The notes: generated by a model not told the origin, from the sequence alone. Counted from the first letter of the stretch, positions 29,462 through 39,414 are shown. The stretch: 64,000 bases of DNA from an uncultured Halomonas sp. (GCF_947493865.1 NZ_CANLTC010000004.1:186001-250000), one strand, 5' to 3'. Program-made: numbers and translations.

Positions 29462-30256
29462 TCAGGCCGAGGCTTTCAGCAGCTGCACCATCGCCTTGTA
29501 GAGTCGCGGCCCGGCGGCCATCAGGTTGCCTTCGACGCTCACGCTGGGAGCGCCGTCCGGGCCGCCCATCAAGGCGCCAGCCTCCTTGAGCAGCAGTGTT
29601 CCCACCTGGCTATCCTGCTCTTCGAGTCCGAGCACGAGAACCGCATCGACACGGCCGGCGGCCATCTCGGCGATGTCCAGCAGCGGACAGCCCGTGGCAG
29701 TCAGCGTATCGATCTGCGGGCCAAGGCGCTGTACCAGGTGCAAGTAGGTGGGTAAATGACGCGGGCGCAGCTCGCTCTCCGGCAGGCCCATGGCAACGCG
29801 GATATTGCTCACCTGATTTGCCTTGCTTACGCGAATACGCTTGCCGTTGTGTTGAGCGCCACGGCCTCGACTGGCCAGATATTCGTCGTCGCTGAAAGGA
29901 CAGATGACGATTGCATGCTCAGGCCGCCCCTTGACCAGACACACCAGGGACAGGGCGAAGCCCTTGCCGGCCACACCGAGATTCGAGTAACCGTGGAAAG
30001 GCTCGATCTTCCACAGGATGTCGCGGCCTTCGCCCTCGCCGTCACGATGAGGCGTGAAGCGACCCACGACCCCATGTTGCGGGTAGCCGCGGGCAAGCTG
30101 ACGGACGATCAATGTTTCGGCATTGCGCCCGGTATCTTCGAGCAGGCCTTGAATATTGTAATCTTCATGGGCGCTTTCTATTCGCTCATGAACACGGAGG
30201 AATTGTTCGGCGGCACTGCGTGCAGCACGCAGCGCAAATTGGACCATCGGATGCAT
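29462..30256 (-). CDS. suhB: SuhB homologue lacking catalytic metal ligands
   Basis: A 264-residue protein in the conserved suhB position, divergent from trmJ, and starting like SuhB (MHPMVQFALRAARSA). The inositol-monophosphatase motif DPLDGTTNF is degraded to EPFHGYSNL (85-93), so the two Asp ligands become Glu85 and His88. The TEES segment after YPQH reads GRFT, and PWDFAAG reads EQDSQVG, keeping only the last Asp. Phosphatase activity should be lost. E. coli SuhB has a second, non-enzymatic role with NusA in rRNA antitermination, so a structural role may be what is retained. The frame is intact, so this is not decay by frameshift. Confidence 0.85.
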   Translation of the reverse strand: MHPMVQFALRAARSAAEQFLRVHERIESAHEDYNIQGLLEDTGRNAETLIVRQLARGYPQHGVVGRFTPHRDGEGEGRDILWKIEPFHGYSNLGVAGKGFALSLVCLVKGRPEHAIVICPFSDDEYLASRGRGAQHNGKRIRVSKANQVSNIRVAMGLPESELRPRHLPTYLHLVQRLGPQIDTLTATGCPLLDIAEMAAGRVDAVLVLGLEEQDSQVGTLLLKEAGALMGGPDGAPSVSVEGNLMAAGPRLYKAMVQLLKASA

Positions 30257-30395
30257 GATCGGGCCTTGAGGAGTCGATGACTGTTAAAGAACGCCTGCAT
30301 CCTAGCAAAAAGTCGTATTTTGAGCCACGAGAATCCGTCGGCATCGTCACCCAGCGCCGTCGTGGTAGACTTCGCGAATTCGCTCCGACTTCCCA

Positions 30396-31205
30396 ATGGC
30401 CCCTGAAATGCTCGACCACCCTTTCTCTCTTGCCCAACTGCGCATCGTCCTCATCGGCACCAGCCATCCCGGCAATATCGGCGGCGTGGCCCGGGCGATG
30501 AAGAACATGGGGCTCACGGATCTGGCATTGGTCACCCCCCGCTGCGAAGTACGCACCAGCGAGGCCATTTCCCGTGCTTCGGGTGCGGATGCGCTGGTTG
30601 CCGCCGCGCCCATTCACGCCTCCCTCGACGACGCGGTGGCGGACGCCACTCTGGTGGTGGGCGCCAGTGCGCGTTCGCGCACCCTGCCCTGGCCGATGCT
30701 CACGCCGCGCCAGTTGAGCGATACCCTGGCAAGCGAACTGGCCTCTCAGGAAGCTCGGGTGGCACTGGTCTTCGGTCGCGAAGACAGCGGCCTGACCAAC
30801 GAAGAATTGCAGCGCTGTCATCGTCACGTGAACATCCCGGCCAACCCCGACTTCAGCTCACTGAACCTGGCGGCGGCGGTGCAGGTACTGGCCTATGAGT
30901 GCCGCCAAGCCTGGTTGCAAGACATTTCATCGGAGCCCAATAAAGCCTTGGGAATCGACAAGGCGCCTGCTCCTTTCGGGCTCGAATGGGACAGCCCCTT
31001 GGCTGATCACGCAGATCTGGAGCGCTTCTTCGAACATCTGGAACGCGCCTTGATCGCCATCGAGTTTCACGATCCGGCCAAGCCCCGCCAGCTGATGGCC
31101 CGATTGCGCCGCCTGTACCTGCGCGCCCGACCGGACCAAATGGAAATCAGCATACTGCGCGGCATCCTGACCGCGATGGAAAAAAAGGCCAATCGCTCCG
31201 GCTAA
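30396..31205 (+). CDS. trmJ: tRNA (cytidine/uridine-2'-O-)-methyltransferase TrmJ
   Basis: A 269-residue SPOUT methyltransferase that 2'-O-methylates position 32 of tRNA anticodon loops. Motifs: [23 protein letters not shown], cut here into [12 protein letters not shown] and ARAMKNMG, then [15 protein letters not shown] and [18 protein letters not shown], the knotted SAM site. It starts at ATG 30396 or 30408. It is divergent from suhB and upstream of cysE and iscR, as in other gammaproteobacteria. Confidence 0.95.
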   Translation: MAPEMLDHPFSLAQLRIVLIGTSHPGNIGGVARAMKNMGLTDLALVTPRCEVRTSEAISRASGADALVAAAPIHASLDDAVADATLVVGASARSRTLPWPMLTPRQLSDTLASELASQEARVALVFGREDSGLTNEELQRCHRHVNIPANPDFSSLNLAAAVQVLAYECRQAWLQDISSEPNKALGIDKAPAPFGLEWDSPLADHADLERFFEHLERALIAIEFHDPAKPRQLMARLRRLYLRARPDQMEISILRGILTAMEKKANRSG

Positions 31206-31321
31206 CCCGAGGCCATATCGGCACCGGCCTTCGCTTGCACGACCGCTACGCCGCCCCAATAATGAAAGGTCAAAATGTTGCGGCAGCCGAATGCCGGCTA
31301 GCCCCACACAAGGATTGCTTC

Positions 31322-32248
31322 ATGTTCAGCCGTCTGCGAGAAGACATCAGCAGCGTGTTCGCGCGGGACCCGGCAGCCCGCAATGTGTTCGAAGTGCTGA
31401 CCAACTACCCGGGGCTGCATGCGCTGCTCGCCCATCGCTTGAGCCATTGGTTGTGGAATAAAAACCTGAAATGGCTGGCGCGGACACTCTCGACGCTGTT
31501 TCGCTGGTTGACCGGCATCGAGATTCACCCCGGGGCGACCATCGGCCGGCGCTTCTTTATCGATCATGGCCTGGGCGTGGTCATCGGCGAAACCGCCGAG
31601 GTCGGCGACGATGTCACTCTTTATCAAGGGGTCACCCTGGGCGGCACCAGTTGGAACAAGGGCAAGCGTCACCCCACGCTTGAAGATGGCGTGATCGTGG
31701 GCGCCGGCGCCAAGATCCTCGGCCCGTTCACCGTCGGCGCGGGTGCCAAGATCGGTTCCAACGCGGTAGTCACCAAGGCGGTGCCTGCCGGCGCCACGGT
31801 GGTCGGCATACCGGGCAAGATCGTCAAGCGGGCAGAGCCGGACGTGGAGGAAGAGCCTGCCTTCGATCCGGAGCGCCGGGAAGCGATGCGCCAGAAGTTC
31901 GGCTTCGACGCCTACGGCGTGAGCCAGGACATGCCCGACCCCGTGGCCCACTCCATGCAGGCCATGCTCGATCACATGCACGCGGTGGATCAGCGCATCG
32001 AGGTCATGTGCGCCACCTTGCGCAAGCTTGATGCAAGCTATCGTTCGGGGCAGCTTCCGGAGCTGCGCGACGAAGATTTTGCCGGCGTTCTCGATGAGGT
32101 CGACAGCGCCTGCCCGCCTATCCAGAAAACCCCATCGAAGCCACGAACGGGGACTGCCGATGAGAATGACGCTTCCGACTCGCAGAAACCTTCTACGACA
32201 CCCAGGTCAGCATCGGCCACCTCACGTCAAGGGGAAAGTGGCCGCTGA
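31322..32248 (+). CDS. cysE: Serine O-acetyltransferase with long C-terminal tail
   Basis: A 308-residue protein from ATG 31322 (MFSRLREDI); an in-frame start at 31235 lacks homology. The core (1-185) is a left-handed beta-helix with hexapeptide repeats and active-site [36 protein letters not shown] and VVGIPGKIV. It acetylates L-serine with acetyl-CoA, the first step of cysteine synthesis. Beyond residue 190 comes a helical segment and a Ser/Thr/Pro-rich disordered tail of about 45 residues not needed for the fold. It lies upstream of the Fe-S locus that uses cysteine sulfur. Confidence 0.93.
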   Translation: MFSRLREDISSVFARDPAARNVFEVLTNYPGLHALLAHRLSHWLWNKNLKWLARTLSTLFRWLTGIEIHPGATIGRRFFIDHGLGVVIGETAEVGDDVTLYQGVTLGGTSWNKGKRHPTLEDGVIVGAGAKILGPFTVGAGAKIGSNAVVTKAVPAGATVVGIPGKIVKRAEPDVEEEPAFDPERREAMRQKFGFDAYGVSQDMPDPVAHSMQAMLDHMHAVDQRIEVMCATLRKLDASYRSGQLPELRDEDFAGVLDEVDSACPPIQKTPSKPRTGTADENDASDSQKPSTTPRSASATSRQGESGR

Positions 32249-32266
32249 GCAGCACAGCGGCAATTG

Positions 32267-32295
32267 TTGACCATTCTACTTGGTTTTCTCATAAT
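32267..32295 (+). promoter_or_regulatory. Sigma-70 promoter upstream of iscR
   Basis: TTGACC (32267-32272), a 17-base spacer and CATAAT (32290-32295). It lies about 100 bases before the iscR start. Confidence 0.65.
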
Positions 32296-32325
32296 GAGGG
32301 CCATTCAGGGCCGAGCGGCACAGAT

Positions 32326-32350
32326 ATCGCTGACTTGGTCAGTCATTTCG
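32326..32350. promoter_or_regulatory. Candidate type-1 IscR binding site
   Basis: A GACT-N5-AGTC core (32332-32344) with partly conserved AT-rich flanks, resembling the [2Fe-2S]-IscR type-1 consensus. Its position between promoter and iscR fits autorepression. The outer arms match the consensus poorly. Confidence 0.5.
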
Positions 32351-32395
32351 GCTATTCATCGTCACTCATTTGATTGATTTCGCGTCTGACACCCT

Positions 32396-32866
32396 ATGCG
32401 CTTGACCACGAAAGGACGCTACGCCGTCACCGCCATGCTCGATCTGGCTCTGCACGCCGGTCAACGCCCGGTTAGCCTGGCGGATATTTCCCGGCGGCAG
32501 GATATTTCGCTGTCCTATCTCGAGCAGCTCTTTGCTCGACTGCGGCGCGCCATGCTGGTGTCCAGCGTGCGCGGCCCTGGCGGCGGTTATCGCTTGGCCA
32601 TGGCACCGGCGCAAGTCTCCGTCGCCCGTGTCATCGATGCCGTCGATGAGTCCGTGGATGCGACCCGCTGTCAGGGAATGGCGGATTGCCAGGCAGGCCA
32701 TACCTGCCTGACCCATCATCTATGGTGCGAACTCTCCGACGAGATTCATGGTTTTCTCGATGGCGTGTCTCTGGCGGATCTGATCAATCGTCATGACGTA
32801 CGCAGCATTGCCGCCCGACAGCGGCAACGACTCACGAGTGACACGATCGTCATCGACACACTCTAA
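32396..32866 (+). CDS. iscR: Fe-S cluster sensing repressor IscR
   Basis: A 156-residue Rrf2-family protein. The winged helix starts [20 protein letters not shown], with recognition helix [13 protein letters not shown] and wing [11 protein letters not shown]. Three cysteines for the [2Fe-2S] cluster lie at 92, 98 and 104 ([14 protein letters not shown]) and a conserved His follows at 107. It represses Fe-S assembly genes when loaded. It is the first gene of iscR-iscS-(A-type carrier). Confidence 0.95.
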   Translation: MRLTTKGRYAVTAMLDLALHAGQRPVSLADISRRQDISLSYLEQLFARLRRAMLVSSVRGPGGGYRLAMAPAQVSVARVIDAVDESVDATRCQGMADCQAGHTCLTHHLWCELSDEIHGFLDGVSLADLINRHDVRSIAARQRQRLTSDTIVIDTL

Positions 32867-32891
32867 CCGTTCCAGGACGACGAATACGCTC

Positions 32892-34049
32892 ATGGCCACC
32901 ACTGCCTCCATCTATCTTGATTATGCCGCCACAACGCCGGTCGATCCTCGGGTCGCGGACATCATGGCGCGTCATTTGACCCTGGACGGCATTTTCGCCA
33001 ACCCGGCCTCTCGTAGCCATATGCTGGGCTGGCAGGCAGAGCAGACTGTGGAGGGTGCTCGTCGTCAGGTGGCGGACCTGATCGGTGCCGACCCTCGTGA
33101 GATCGTCTGGACCTCCGGTGCCACCGAGGCGGATAATCTGGCGCTGACCGGGTTCATGCGTGCCAATCGTGGCCGCGGGCGGCATCTTGTCACCTCAAGT
33201 ATCGAGCACAAGGCCGTGGTCGATACTGCAAGCGCCCTGGAAGCGGAAGGGTTCGACGTCACCTGGCTGACTCCGGAACCGGATGGGCGCATCTCGCCTG
33301 CCAAACTTGCCCAAGCGATGCGAAACGATACCGTGCTGGTCTCGCTGATGGCGGTCAACAACGAACTCGGCTCCATCAATGACCTGGCGGCGCTTGCCGA
33401 AGTCGTGCATGCTCATGGCGCCGCCTTTCACGTGGATGCGGCCCAGGCGGCAGGGCGTATCGAGCTTGATGTAGAACGCCAGGGCATCGATCTGATGTCA
33501 TTGTCGGGTCACAAGGCCTATGGCCCAAAAGGCGTCGGTGCGCTCTATGTGCGGCGCAGCCCGGATATCCGCGTCGAAGCGTTGATCCATGGGGGCGGCC
33601 ACGAACGGGGCATGCGCTCCGGCACCCTGCCGACCCATCAGATTGCCGGCATGGGCGAAGCCTTTGCCCTGGCCAAGAGCGAGGGAGAAGCGGATCAGGC
33701 GCGTATCGCCGGTCTTGCCGCCCGCTTTCTCAACGGTCTTGAAGACCTGGACAACGTCCATCGCAACACCCAGGTCGATGTCTCGGTACCCAACATCGTC
33801 AACCTCGCGTTCGAGGGTATCGATGGGGAGTCGCTGTTGATGGCGTTAAGAGGCATTGCCGTTTCCACCGGCTCGGCCTGCAACTCTGCAAGCGTCGCGC
33901 CGTCCTATGTATTGACAGGCATCGGTGTACCGCGAACGCGAGCACTGACCTCGCTGCGCTTCAGCTTCGGGCGTTTCACCACCGACGCCGATATCGATGC
34001 CGCGCTGGTAGAGCTGCGGCATGCGCTCAGCGCACTGCCCCACCATTAA
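32892..34049 (+). CDS. iscS: Cysteine desulfurase IscS
   Basis: A 385-residue PLP enzyme from ATG 32892 (MATTASIYLDYAATTPVDP). PLP-binding Lys is in SLSGHKAYGPKG and the sulfur-transfer Cys in STGSACNSAS. Other motifs are TSGATEADNLA, SIEHKAVVD and HVDAAQAAG. It removes sulfur from cysteine for Fe-S clusters and tRNA thiolation. It is shorter than E. coli IscS (404 aa). No iscU gene follows, so the scaffold it serves must be elsewhere (see findings). Confidence 0.93.
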   Translation: MATTASIYLDYAATTPVDPRVADIMARHLTLDGIFANPASRSHMLGWQAEQTVEGARRQVADLIGADPREIVWTSGATEADNLALTGFMRANRGRGRHLVTSSIEHKAVVDTASALEAEGFDVTWLTPEPDGRISPAKLAQAMRNDTVLVSLMAVNNELGSINDLAALAEVVHAHGAAFHVDAAQAAGRIELDVERQGIDLMSLSGHKAYGPKGVGALYVRRSPDIRVEALIHGGGHERGMRSGTLPTHQIAGMGEAFALAKSEGEADQARIAGLAARFLNGLEDLDNVHRNTQVDVSVPNIVNLAFEGIDGESLLMALRGIAVSTGSACNSASVAPSYVLTGIGVPRTRALTSLRFSFGRFTTDADIDAALVELRHALSALPHH

Positions 34050-34058
34050 GGAGGTTTT

Positions 34059-34385
34059 ATGGCACAGTTTTCGATTACACCCGCCGCCGCCCAACAGATC
34101 CGCATGGTTCTGGATGAACGTGGCCACGGCCTTGGCCTACGAGTGACCGTGAAGCCCAGCGGCTGCTCCGGCTACAGCTACGTTCTCGACTTCGCCGACC
34201 AGGAGGCGAGCAACGATGTCACTTTTGAAGAACACGGGGCCAAGGTATTCGTTGCACCGGAAGCATTGACGATGCTTGACGGTAGTGAAGTCGACTACGT
34301 CTCGGAAGGGCTCAATCGCTTCTTTCGCTTCAACAACCCCAACGTCAAGGATCAATGTGGTTGTGGCGAGAGTTTTACCGTGTAA
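34059..34385 (+). CDS. A-type Fe-S carrier protein (IscA/ErpA family)
   Basis: A 108-residue HesB/IscA-family protein with the three conserved cysteines: one in KPSGCSGYSY and two in the terminal CGCGESFTV. It carries [2Fe-2S] or [4Fe-4S] clusters to apoproteins. It is preceded by AAGGAGG and starts nine bases after iscS. In this locus it sits where iscU-iscA would be; IscA rather than ErpA is likely from context. Confidence 0.92.
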   Translation: MAQFSITPAAAQQIRMVLDERGHGLGLRVTVKPSGCSGYSYVLDFADQEASNDVTFEEHGAKVFVAPEALTMLDGSEVDYVSEGLNRFFRFNNPNVKDQCGCGESFTV

Positions 34386-34576
34386 GAGGATGTCTACAAA
34401 ATGCCTGCACTCGGCAATACAGCTGCAGGCCTTGATGCCTTGATGCGCTATTCGCACCGAATCGCTATAATGGCGCGATTTTTTTCGTTGGCAAATCTAC
34501 CTTCGATCATCGAATCATGTCCTTCGCGCCGCGCTTGCGTCTCACACACCTCGTTCACTTTATGGAGTTATCCGAA

Positions 34577-35005
34577 ATGGCTGTTCAACGTACTCTATCC
34601 ATCATCAAGCCCGATGCCGTCGCGAAGAATGTGATTGGCGAGATTTACAGCCGTTTCGAGAAGGCCGGTCTCAAGATCGTTGCTGCCAAGATGCAGCATC
34701 TTTCCAAGGCCCAGGCAGAAGGTTTCTATGCCGAGCACAAGGAGCGCGGATTCTTCAACGATCTGGTGAGCTTCATGACCTCCGGCCCGGTAATGATCCA
34801 GGTACTCGAAGGCGACGACGCCATTGCCAAGAACCGCGATCTGATGGGAGCCACCAATCCCAAGGAAGCCGCACCGGGCACCATTCGCGCCGATTTCGCC
34901 GAATCCATCGATGCCAATGCCGCCCATGGCTCCGACTCTCCAGAGTCCGCCGAGCGTGAAGTGACCTACTTCTTCGGCAATGACGAGATCTGCCCGCGCG
35001 GTTGA
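34577..35005 (+). CDS. ndk: Nucleoside diphosphate kinase
   Basis: A 142-residue protein from ATG 34577 ([18 protein letters not shown]), with GGAG upstream; a longer frame adds 20 unrelated residues. The phospho-accepting His is in [12 protein letters not shown]. It equilibrates NTPs and dNTPs with ATP. Downstream of the isc genes, as in Pseudomonas. A TATAAT at 34466-34471 is a likely -10 of its promoter. Confidence 0.97.
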   Translation: MAVQRTLSIIKPDAVAKNVIGEIYSRFEKAGLKIVAAKMQHLSKAQAEGFYAEHKERGFFNDLVSFMTSGPVMIQVLEGDDAIAKNRDLMGATNPKEAAPGTIRADFAESIDANAAHGSDSPESAEREVTYFFGNDEICPRG

Positions 35006-35075
35006 TCCGACGCCGCGGGGGCACACTGCCCCCGCTCTCCGCTTCAAGACGTTTTCCACGACGTATCGATATCCC

Positions 35076-36215
35076 ATGACCGCACTCGCCTCCGCCTCTC
35101 CGACCGCTACCCGTACCAATCTGCTCGGCCTTTCCCGGCAGCAGATGGAAGCTTTCTTCGTGTCCATCGGAGAGAAGAAGTTTCGCGCAACGCAAATGAT
35201 GAAATGGATTCATCATGAGGGCTGCGACAACTTCGACGCCATGACCAACCTGTCCAAGTCACTGCGCACGCGCTTGGCTGAGGTGGCGGAAATACAAGGG
35301 CCAAGCGTGGTCTACGAAGGCGCTTCAAAGGACGGCACGCGTAAATGGGTGCTGGAGGTCGAAGGAGGCAGCTATGTGGAAACGGTGCTGATCCCTTCGG
35401 AAAACGGCAACCGGCGCACCCTGTGCGTCTCTTCCCAGGTTGGCTGCACTCTGGACTGCAGCTTCTGCTCCACCGGCAAGCAGGGGTTTCAGCGCAATCT
35501 GACTGCGGCGGAGATCATCGGCCAGGTGTGGGTAGCCTCTCGTAGCGCCGGGCCACGCAAGGACGGTATCAGTCGCCCGGTGACCAACGTGGTGATGATG
35601 GGCATGGGCGAGCCCCTGCTCAATTACGACAACGTCGTGCCGGCAATGAAGCTGATGCTCGACGACACTGCCTATGGGCTCTCCAAGCGTCGGGTCACCC
35701 TGTCGACCTCCGGCGTCGTACCCATGATCGACAAGCTCGGGGACGAACTGGACGTGAGCCTGGCCATTTCCTTGCACGCGGCCAACGACGAATTGCGTAA
35801 CGAGCTGGTCCCGCTCAATCGCAAGTACAATATCCGCGCCCTGCTGGATGCCTGCCAGCGGTACCTGGCAAAAGGCGCCGAACGGCGCGTGGTGACCATC
35901 GAGTACACCCTGATCAAGGATGTCAACGATCAACAGGAGCATGCCGAGCAGCTTGCGGCGCTACTCCAGGAGCTACCCTGCAAGATCAACCTGATTCCCT
36001 TCAACCCTTTTCCACACTCCGGCTACGAGACGCCTTCCCGCAATCAGGCCATGCGCTTTCAGCAGTGGCTGTATGAACTGGGCTATACGGCGCCGATCCG
36101 CATGACTCGGGGCGATGACATCGACGCGGCCTGTGGTCAATTGGTCGGGCGAGTCAAGGATAAAACACGGCGTCATGAGCGCTATATTCAATCGATACAG
36201 ATCGACGCCGATTAG
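35076..36215 (+). CDS. rlmN: Dual-specificity 23S rRNA/tRNA adenine-C2 methyltransferase RlmN
   Basis: A 379-residue radical SAM enzyme; the start at 35076 (MTALASASP) is preferred over upstream in-frame codons that overlap ndk. The cluster motif is [14 protein letters not shown] (CxxxCxxC), followed by [17 protein letters not shown] and the C-terminal Cys in IDAACGQL. It methylates C2 of A2503 in 23S rRNA and A37 in tRNAs. Confidence 0.96.
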   Translation: MTALASASPTATRTNLLGLSRQQMEAFFVSIGEKKFRATQMMKWIHHEGCDNFDAMTNLSKSLRTRLAEVAEIQGPSVVYEGASKDGTRKWVLEVEGGSYVETVLIPSENGNRRTLCVSSQVGCTLDCSFCSTGKQGFQRNLTAAEIIGQVWVASRSAGPRKDGISRPVTNVVMMGMGEPLLNYDNVVPAMKLMLDDTAYGLSKRRVTLSTSGVVPMIDKLGDELDVSLAISLHAANDELRNELVPLNRKYNIRALLDACQRYLAKGAERRVVTIEYTLIKDVNDQQEHAEQLAALLQELPCKINLIPFNPFPHSGYETPSRNQAMRFQQWLYELGYTAPIRMTRGDDIDAACGQLVGRVKDKTRRHERYIQSIQIDAD

Positions 36216-36290
36216 CCATGATAAGGCAACCTTGACTTCGAGCGCTTACAACGCTTTGATGAGTACGTTTTATCTAATACTAACGTTAAC

Positions 36291-36439
36291 TAGGGAGTTA
36301 CTGAATAAATCGCCGAGCGAAATGAAGCGCAAGGCGCACGGAGCACAGAAAACGAGACATAACATGAGGTTAGGCGAGTTTTCGAGCACCGCGCAACGCA
36401 GCGATTCGTTCGCGTAGGCATTTATGCAGTGATTCCCTA
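36291..36439. repeat. MITE-like palindromic element, 149 bp
   Basis: The 20-bp termini TAGGGAGTTACTGAATAAAT (36291-36310) and the complement of 36420-36439, TAGGGAATCACTGCATAAAT, match at 17 of 20 positions. The interior has no gene. The element begins with TA and ends with TA, consistent with TA-targeting transposition. It fills most of the 284-base rlmN-pilW gap. No second copy is evident in the window. Confidence 0.7.
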
Positions 36440-36499
36440 ACCCAGTCATTTTTTGGCGCTTGATGCAGCCTTGTCAGAGTCTGCTCATAGAAGGGTCCA

Positions 36500-37249
36500 A
36501 TGAGCCTATTTCGCTATCTCCCGATGCTCGTCAGGCCATGCGCTGCACTACTCGCCCTCGCATGGTTATCGGGCTGCGCCGTCGAGACCGGGCCTGGCCT
36601 GAACAACACGGCAACGGATGACAAGCAGGCCCTAGAACTCAACACCACCATGGCCATCGAGTACATGGAGCAGGGCAATCTGCCTCGCGCCCAGGCCAAA
36701 CTCGACCGGGCCCTCGAGATCGACTCCGATTCTCCTCGAGCACTGCAGGTCCAGGCACTGCTCTACCAACGCCAGGGTGAAAGCACCATGGCGGATCGTT
36801 TTTTTCGTCGCGCACTGACCATCGAACCGGGATTCACCCAAGGTCGCAACAACTATGCGGCTTTCCTGTATTCCCGGGGGCGCATCGAGGAATCCTGCAC
36901 CCAGCTCGAACGCGCATCTCAGGACATCAAGTACACCAATCGCGCTCAGCTGCTCACCAATCTGGGTCTATGCCAGTGGGAGCTTGGCGACGCGGCTGCC
37001 GCACGCAATAGCTTGAAGCGCGCCCAGGCAGTGGATCCTCGCAGTTCCCGCAGCTACCTGGTGCTTGCGCGCATCGACCACGTCCAAGGCAATGACCAGC
37101 GAGCCTGGGAGCAGCTGCAATCCTTCATTCGTCTGGCCGGCACCACGCCGGAGAGCCTGAAGCTGGCAGAACAGCTCGCCAGAGTCCGAGGCGACAGCGA
37201 CTCCGCTGCTTTCTATTCGCGCCAGCTCGATACCCGAGACGTACCTTGA
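36500..37249 (+). CDS. pilW: Type IV pilus biogenesis lipoprotein PilW/PilF
   Basis: A 249-residue outer-membrane lipoprotein: signal peptide with lipobox LSGC (Cys26), then tandem tetratricopeptide repeats (AIEYMEQGNLPRAQAKLDRALE, cut here to AIEYMEQGNL and AQAKLDRALE; then RNNYAAFLYSRGRIEE and LTNLGLCQWELGDAAAA). The homologue acts as pilotin for the PilQ secretin. Its position between rlmN and rodZ is conserved. The stop overlaps the in-frame region before rodZ. Confidence 0.92.
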   Translation: MSLFRYLPMLVRPCAALLALAWLSGCAVETGPGLNNTATDDKQALELNTTMAIEYMEQGNLPRAQAKLDRALEIDSDSPRALQVQALLYQRQGESTMADRFFRRALTIEPGFTQGRNNYAAFLYSRGRIEESCTQLERASQDIKYTNRAQLLTNLGLCQWELGDAAAARNSLKRAQAVDPRSSRSYLVLARIDHVQGNDQRAWEQLQSFIRLAGTTPESLKLAEQLARVRGDSDSAAFYSRQLDTRDVP

Positions 37250-37278
37250 TCCCCCGAATCGAAGAGGAAGGCTCATCC

Positions 37279-38289
37279 ATGAGCGATATACAAGAACGAC
37301 AGCAGACCAGTTTCGAGCCAGCGCATTCCGGGTCCGCCGGCAAGCTTTTGAAAAGCGAGCGTGAGCGTCAAGGGCTCAGCCTCGAGGAAGTGGCCATACA
37401 GCTCAATCTGCGCCCAGCGGTAGTCGCCGGGCTGGAGGCGGACCGCTACGATGAAGTGCCCATCACCGCCTATCGCCGCGGTTACCTGCGGGCCTATGCC
37501 CGCCTGATGGGGATCGATGAACGCGAAGTCGTGGACATCTACAATAGTCAGCACGGCCACAGCGATCACGAACGCAAGGTCACGCCGGTACACAGCGTCA
37601 AGCCCCCTTCCCGGGTCGGACCCTGGGTCTTCAAGCTAGTGACGGTACTGGTGATCCTGGGCCTGATCGCCTTGACGCTGTTGTGGTGGCAAAGCCGCAA
37701 TGGCAACGACATCGTCGATGGGATGGGGCTTGGGGAAGCCACTGAAATGGAAGCCTCAGACGAAAGCTCGGGGAGCGACACGGATGGCGCAGTCAATGAC
37801 AACACCGCAACCTCCAGCGAAAACGATACCGATCTGCCCCCGCTGCCGGCGGAAGACGAGGAATTGGGATTGGTCGATGACGACGCCACAAGCGATGACA
37901 CCGCCAGCATGATCGAACCCGCCACCGCGCCGGATATGTCCGATGCTGGCAATGGTGCCGTGAATGAACAGTCCGACGAAGCGGTCACCAGCGCCAATGA
38001 TGTCGAGGAAAATGCCGAGACAGCGGCGGCCACGAGTTCACCGGATAGCCGGCGACTGTCATTCGTTTTCAACGAGGAATCCTGGACCGAGGTCTTCGAC
38101 GCCAGTGGGGAGCGTATCCTGGTCGGCCTGCAATCGGCGGGTACCGAGGCCACCGCGGAAGGCGAACCTCCCTTCCGTCTCACCATAGGCAATGCCGATG
38201 ACGTCGAATTGCGGTATCGTGGCGAAGAGATAGATCTCGGCACCCGGGCCGCCGGTACCAATGTCGCCCGTTTCACTTTGGGAGAATGA
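37279..38289 (+). CDS. rodZ: Cell-shape protein RodZ
   Basis: A 336-residue protein from ATG 37279 (MSDIQERQQ). A cytoplasmic helix-turn-helix of the HTH_25 type lies at 20-85 (LKSERERQGLSLEEVAIQL, then YRRGYLRAYARLMG), one transmembrane helix near 115-137 (FKLVTVLVILGLIALTLLWW), then an acidic Asp/Glu/Ser-rich periplasmic linker and a C-terminal DUF4115 beta domain (ESWTEVFDASGERIL). RodZ links MreB to the elongasome. The very acidic linker fits a halophile. Confidence 0.93.
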   Translation: MSDIQERQQTSFEPAHSGSAGKLLKSERERQGLSLEEVAIQLNLRPAVVAGLEADRYDEVPITAYRRGYLRAYARLMGIDEREVVDIYNSQHGHSDHERKVTPVHSVKPPSRVGPWVFKLVTVLVILGLIALTLLWWQSRNGNDIVDGMGLGEATEMEASDESSGSDTDGAVNDNTATSSENDTDLPPLPAEDEELGLVDDDATSDDTASMIEPATAPDMSDAGNGAVNEQSDEAVTSANDVEENAETAAATSSPDSRRLSFVFNEESWTEVFDASGERILVGLQSAGTEATAEGEPPFRLTIGNADDVELRYRGEEIDLGTRAAGTNVARFTLGE

Positions 38290-38298
38290 ACCAGTCCT

Positions 38299-39414
38299 AT
38301 GCACGCTCAATCTCCGATCAAGCGTCGCAAGTCGCGCCAGATTCACGTTGGCTCCGTGGCGGTAGGGGGTGATGCCCCTATCTCCGTACAAAGCATGACC
38401 AATACCGACACCCTCGATGTGGATGCCACCGTGGCCCAGATCGAACGGCTTGAAGCCGCAGGGGCCGATATCGTACGCGTCTCGGTACCCACCATGGACG
38501 CGGCTGAAACCTTCGGTCGTATCAAGCAGCGGGTCAATGTGCCCCTGGTGGCGGATATCCATTTCGACTACAAGATCGCCCTGCGGGTCGCCGAGCTGGG
38601 GGTGGATTGCCTGCGCATCAATCCTGGCAACATCGGCCGCGAAGATCGGGTGCACGCCGTCGTCAGCGCGGCGCGAGACAACGGCATCCCGATTCGCATC
38701 GGTGTGAATGCGGGCTCCCTGGAAAAAGACCTGCAGAAGAAATATGGCGAGCCGACACCGGCAGCCCTCGTCGAATCCGCTCTACGCCATATCGATCATC
38801 TCGAGCGCCTCGATTTCCCGGACTTCAAGGTCAGCGTCAAGGCCTCCGATGTGTTCATGGCGGTGGCCGCCTATCGCGAGCTCGCCACGCGTATCGAACA
38901 GCCACTGCACCTGGGTATCACCGAAGCCGGCGGGCTGCGCTCGGGCACCGTCAAGTCCTCGATCGGCCTGGGTATGCTGCTGATGGACGGCATCGGCGAT
39001 ACCATCCGCGTATCGCTGGCCGCGGACCCGGTCGAGGAGATCAAGGTCGGCTTTGACATGCTCAAGAGCCTCAAGCTGCGCGCCAAGGGCATCAATTTCA
39101 TCGCCTGCCCCAGCTGCTCGCGGCAGAACTTCGACGTCATCGGCACCATGAACGAGCTTGAGGCGCGCCTCGAGGACGTGATGACACCGCTGAACGTCTC
39201 GGTCATCGGCTGTGTGGTCAACGGCCCCGGCGAAGCCAAGGAAACCGACATCGGCCTGACCGGTGGCGATCCGGCCAACCTGGTCTACATCGACGGCAAG
39301 CCCGCCTCCAAGCTGCGCAACGATCATCTGGTCGACGATCTCGAGCGCCTGATTCGCGACAAGGTGCGCGAAAAAGAGCTCGCCCAGGAGGATGTGATTG
39401 CGCGTCAAGGCTGA
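38299..39414 (+). CDS. ispG: 4-hydroxy-3-methylbut-2-enyl-diphosphate synthase (GcpE)
   Basis: A 371-residue enzyme of the MEP isoprenoid pathway that converts MEcPP to HMBPP. The TIM-barrel start is [20 protein letters not shown]. The [4Fe-4S] ligands are in [10 protein letters not shown] and [11 protein letters not shown]. It lies nine bases after rodZ. Confidence 0.96.
   Translation: MHAQSPIKRRKSRQIHVGSVAVGGDAPISVQSMTNTDTLDVDATVAQIERLEAAGADIVRVSVPTMDAAETFGRIKQRVNVPLVADIHFDYKIALRVAELGVDCLRINPGNIGREDRVHAVVSAARDNGIPIRIGVNAGSLEKDLQKKYGEPTPAALVESALRHIDHLERLDFPDFKVSVKASDVFMAVAAYRELATRIEQPLHLGITEAGGLRSGTVKSSIGLGMLLMDGIGDTIRVSLAADPVEEIKVGFDMLKSLKLRAKGINFIACPSCSRQNFDVIGTMNELEARLEDVMTPLNVSVIGCVVNGPGEAKETDIGLTGGDPANLVYIDGKPASKLRNDHLVDDLERLIRDKVREKELAQEDVIARQG

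Noticed and set aside
36115-36417. 100-codon ORF overlapping the end of rlmN
   Set aside because: It runs through the MITE-like element out of frame with rlmN; no protein features.
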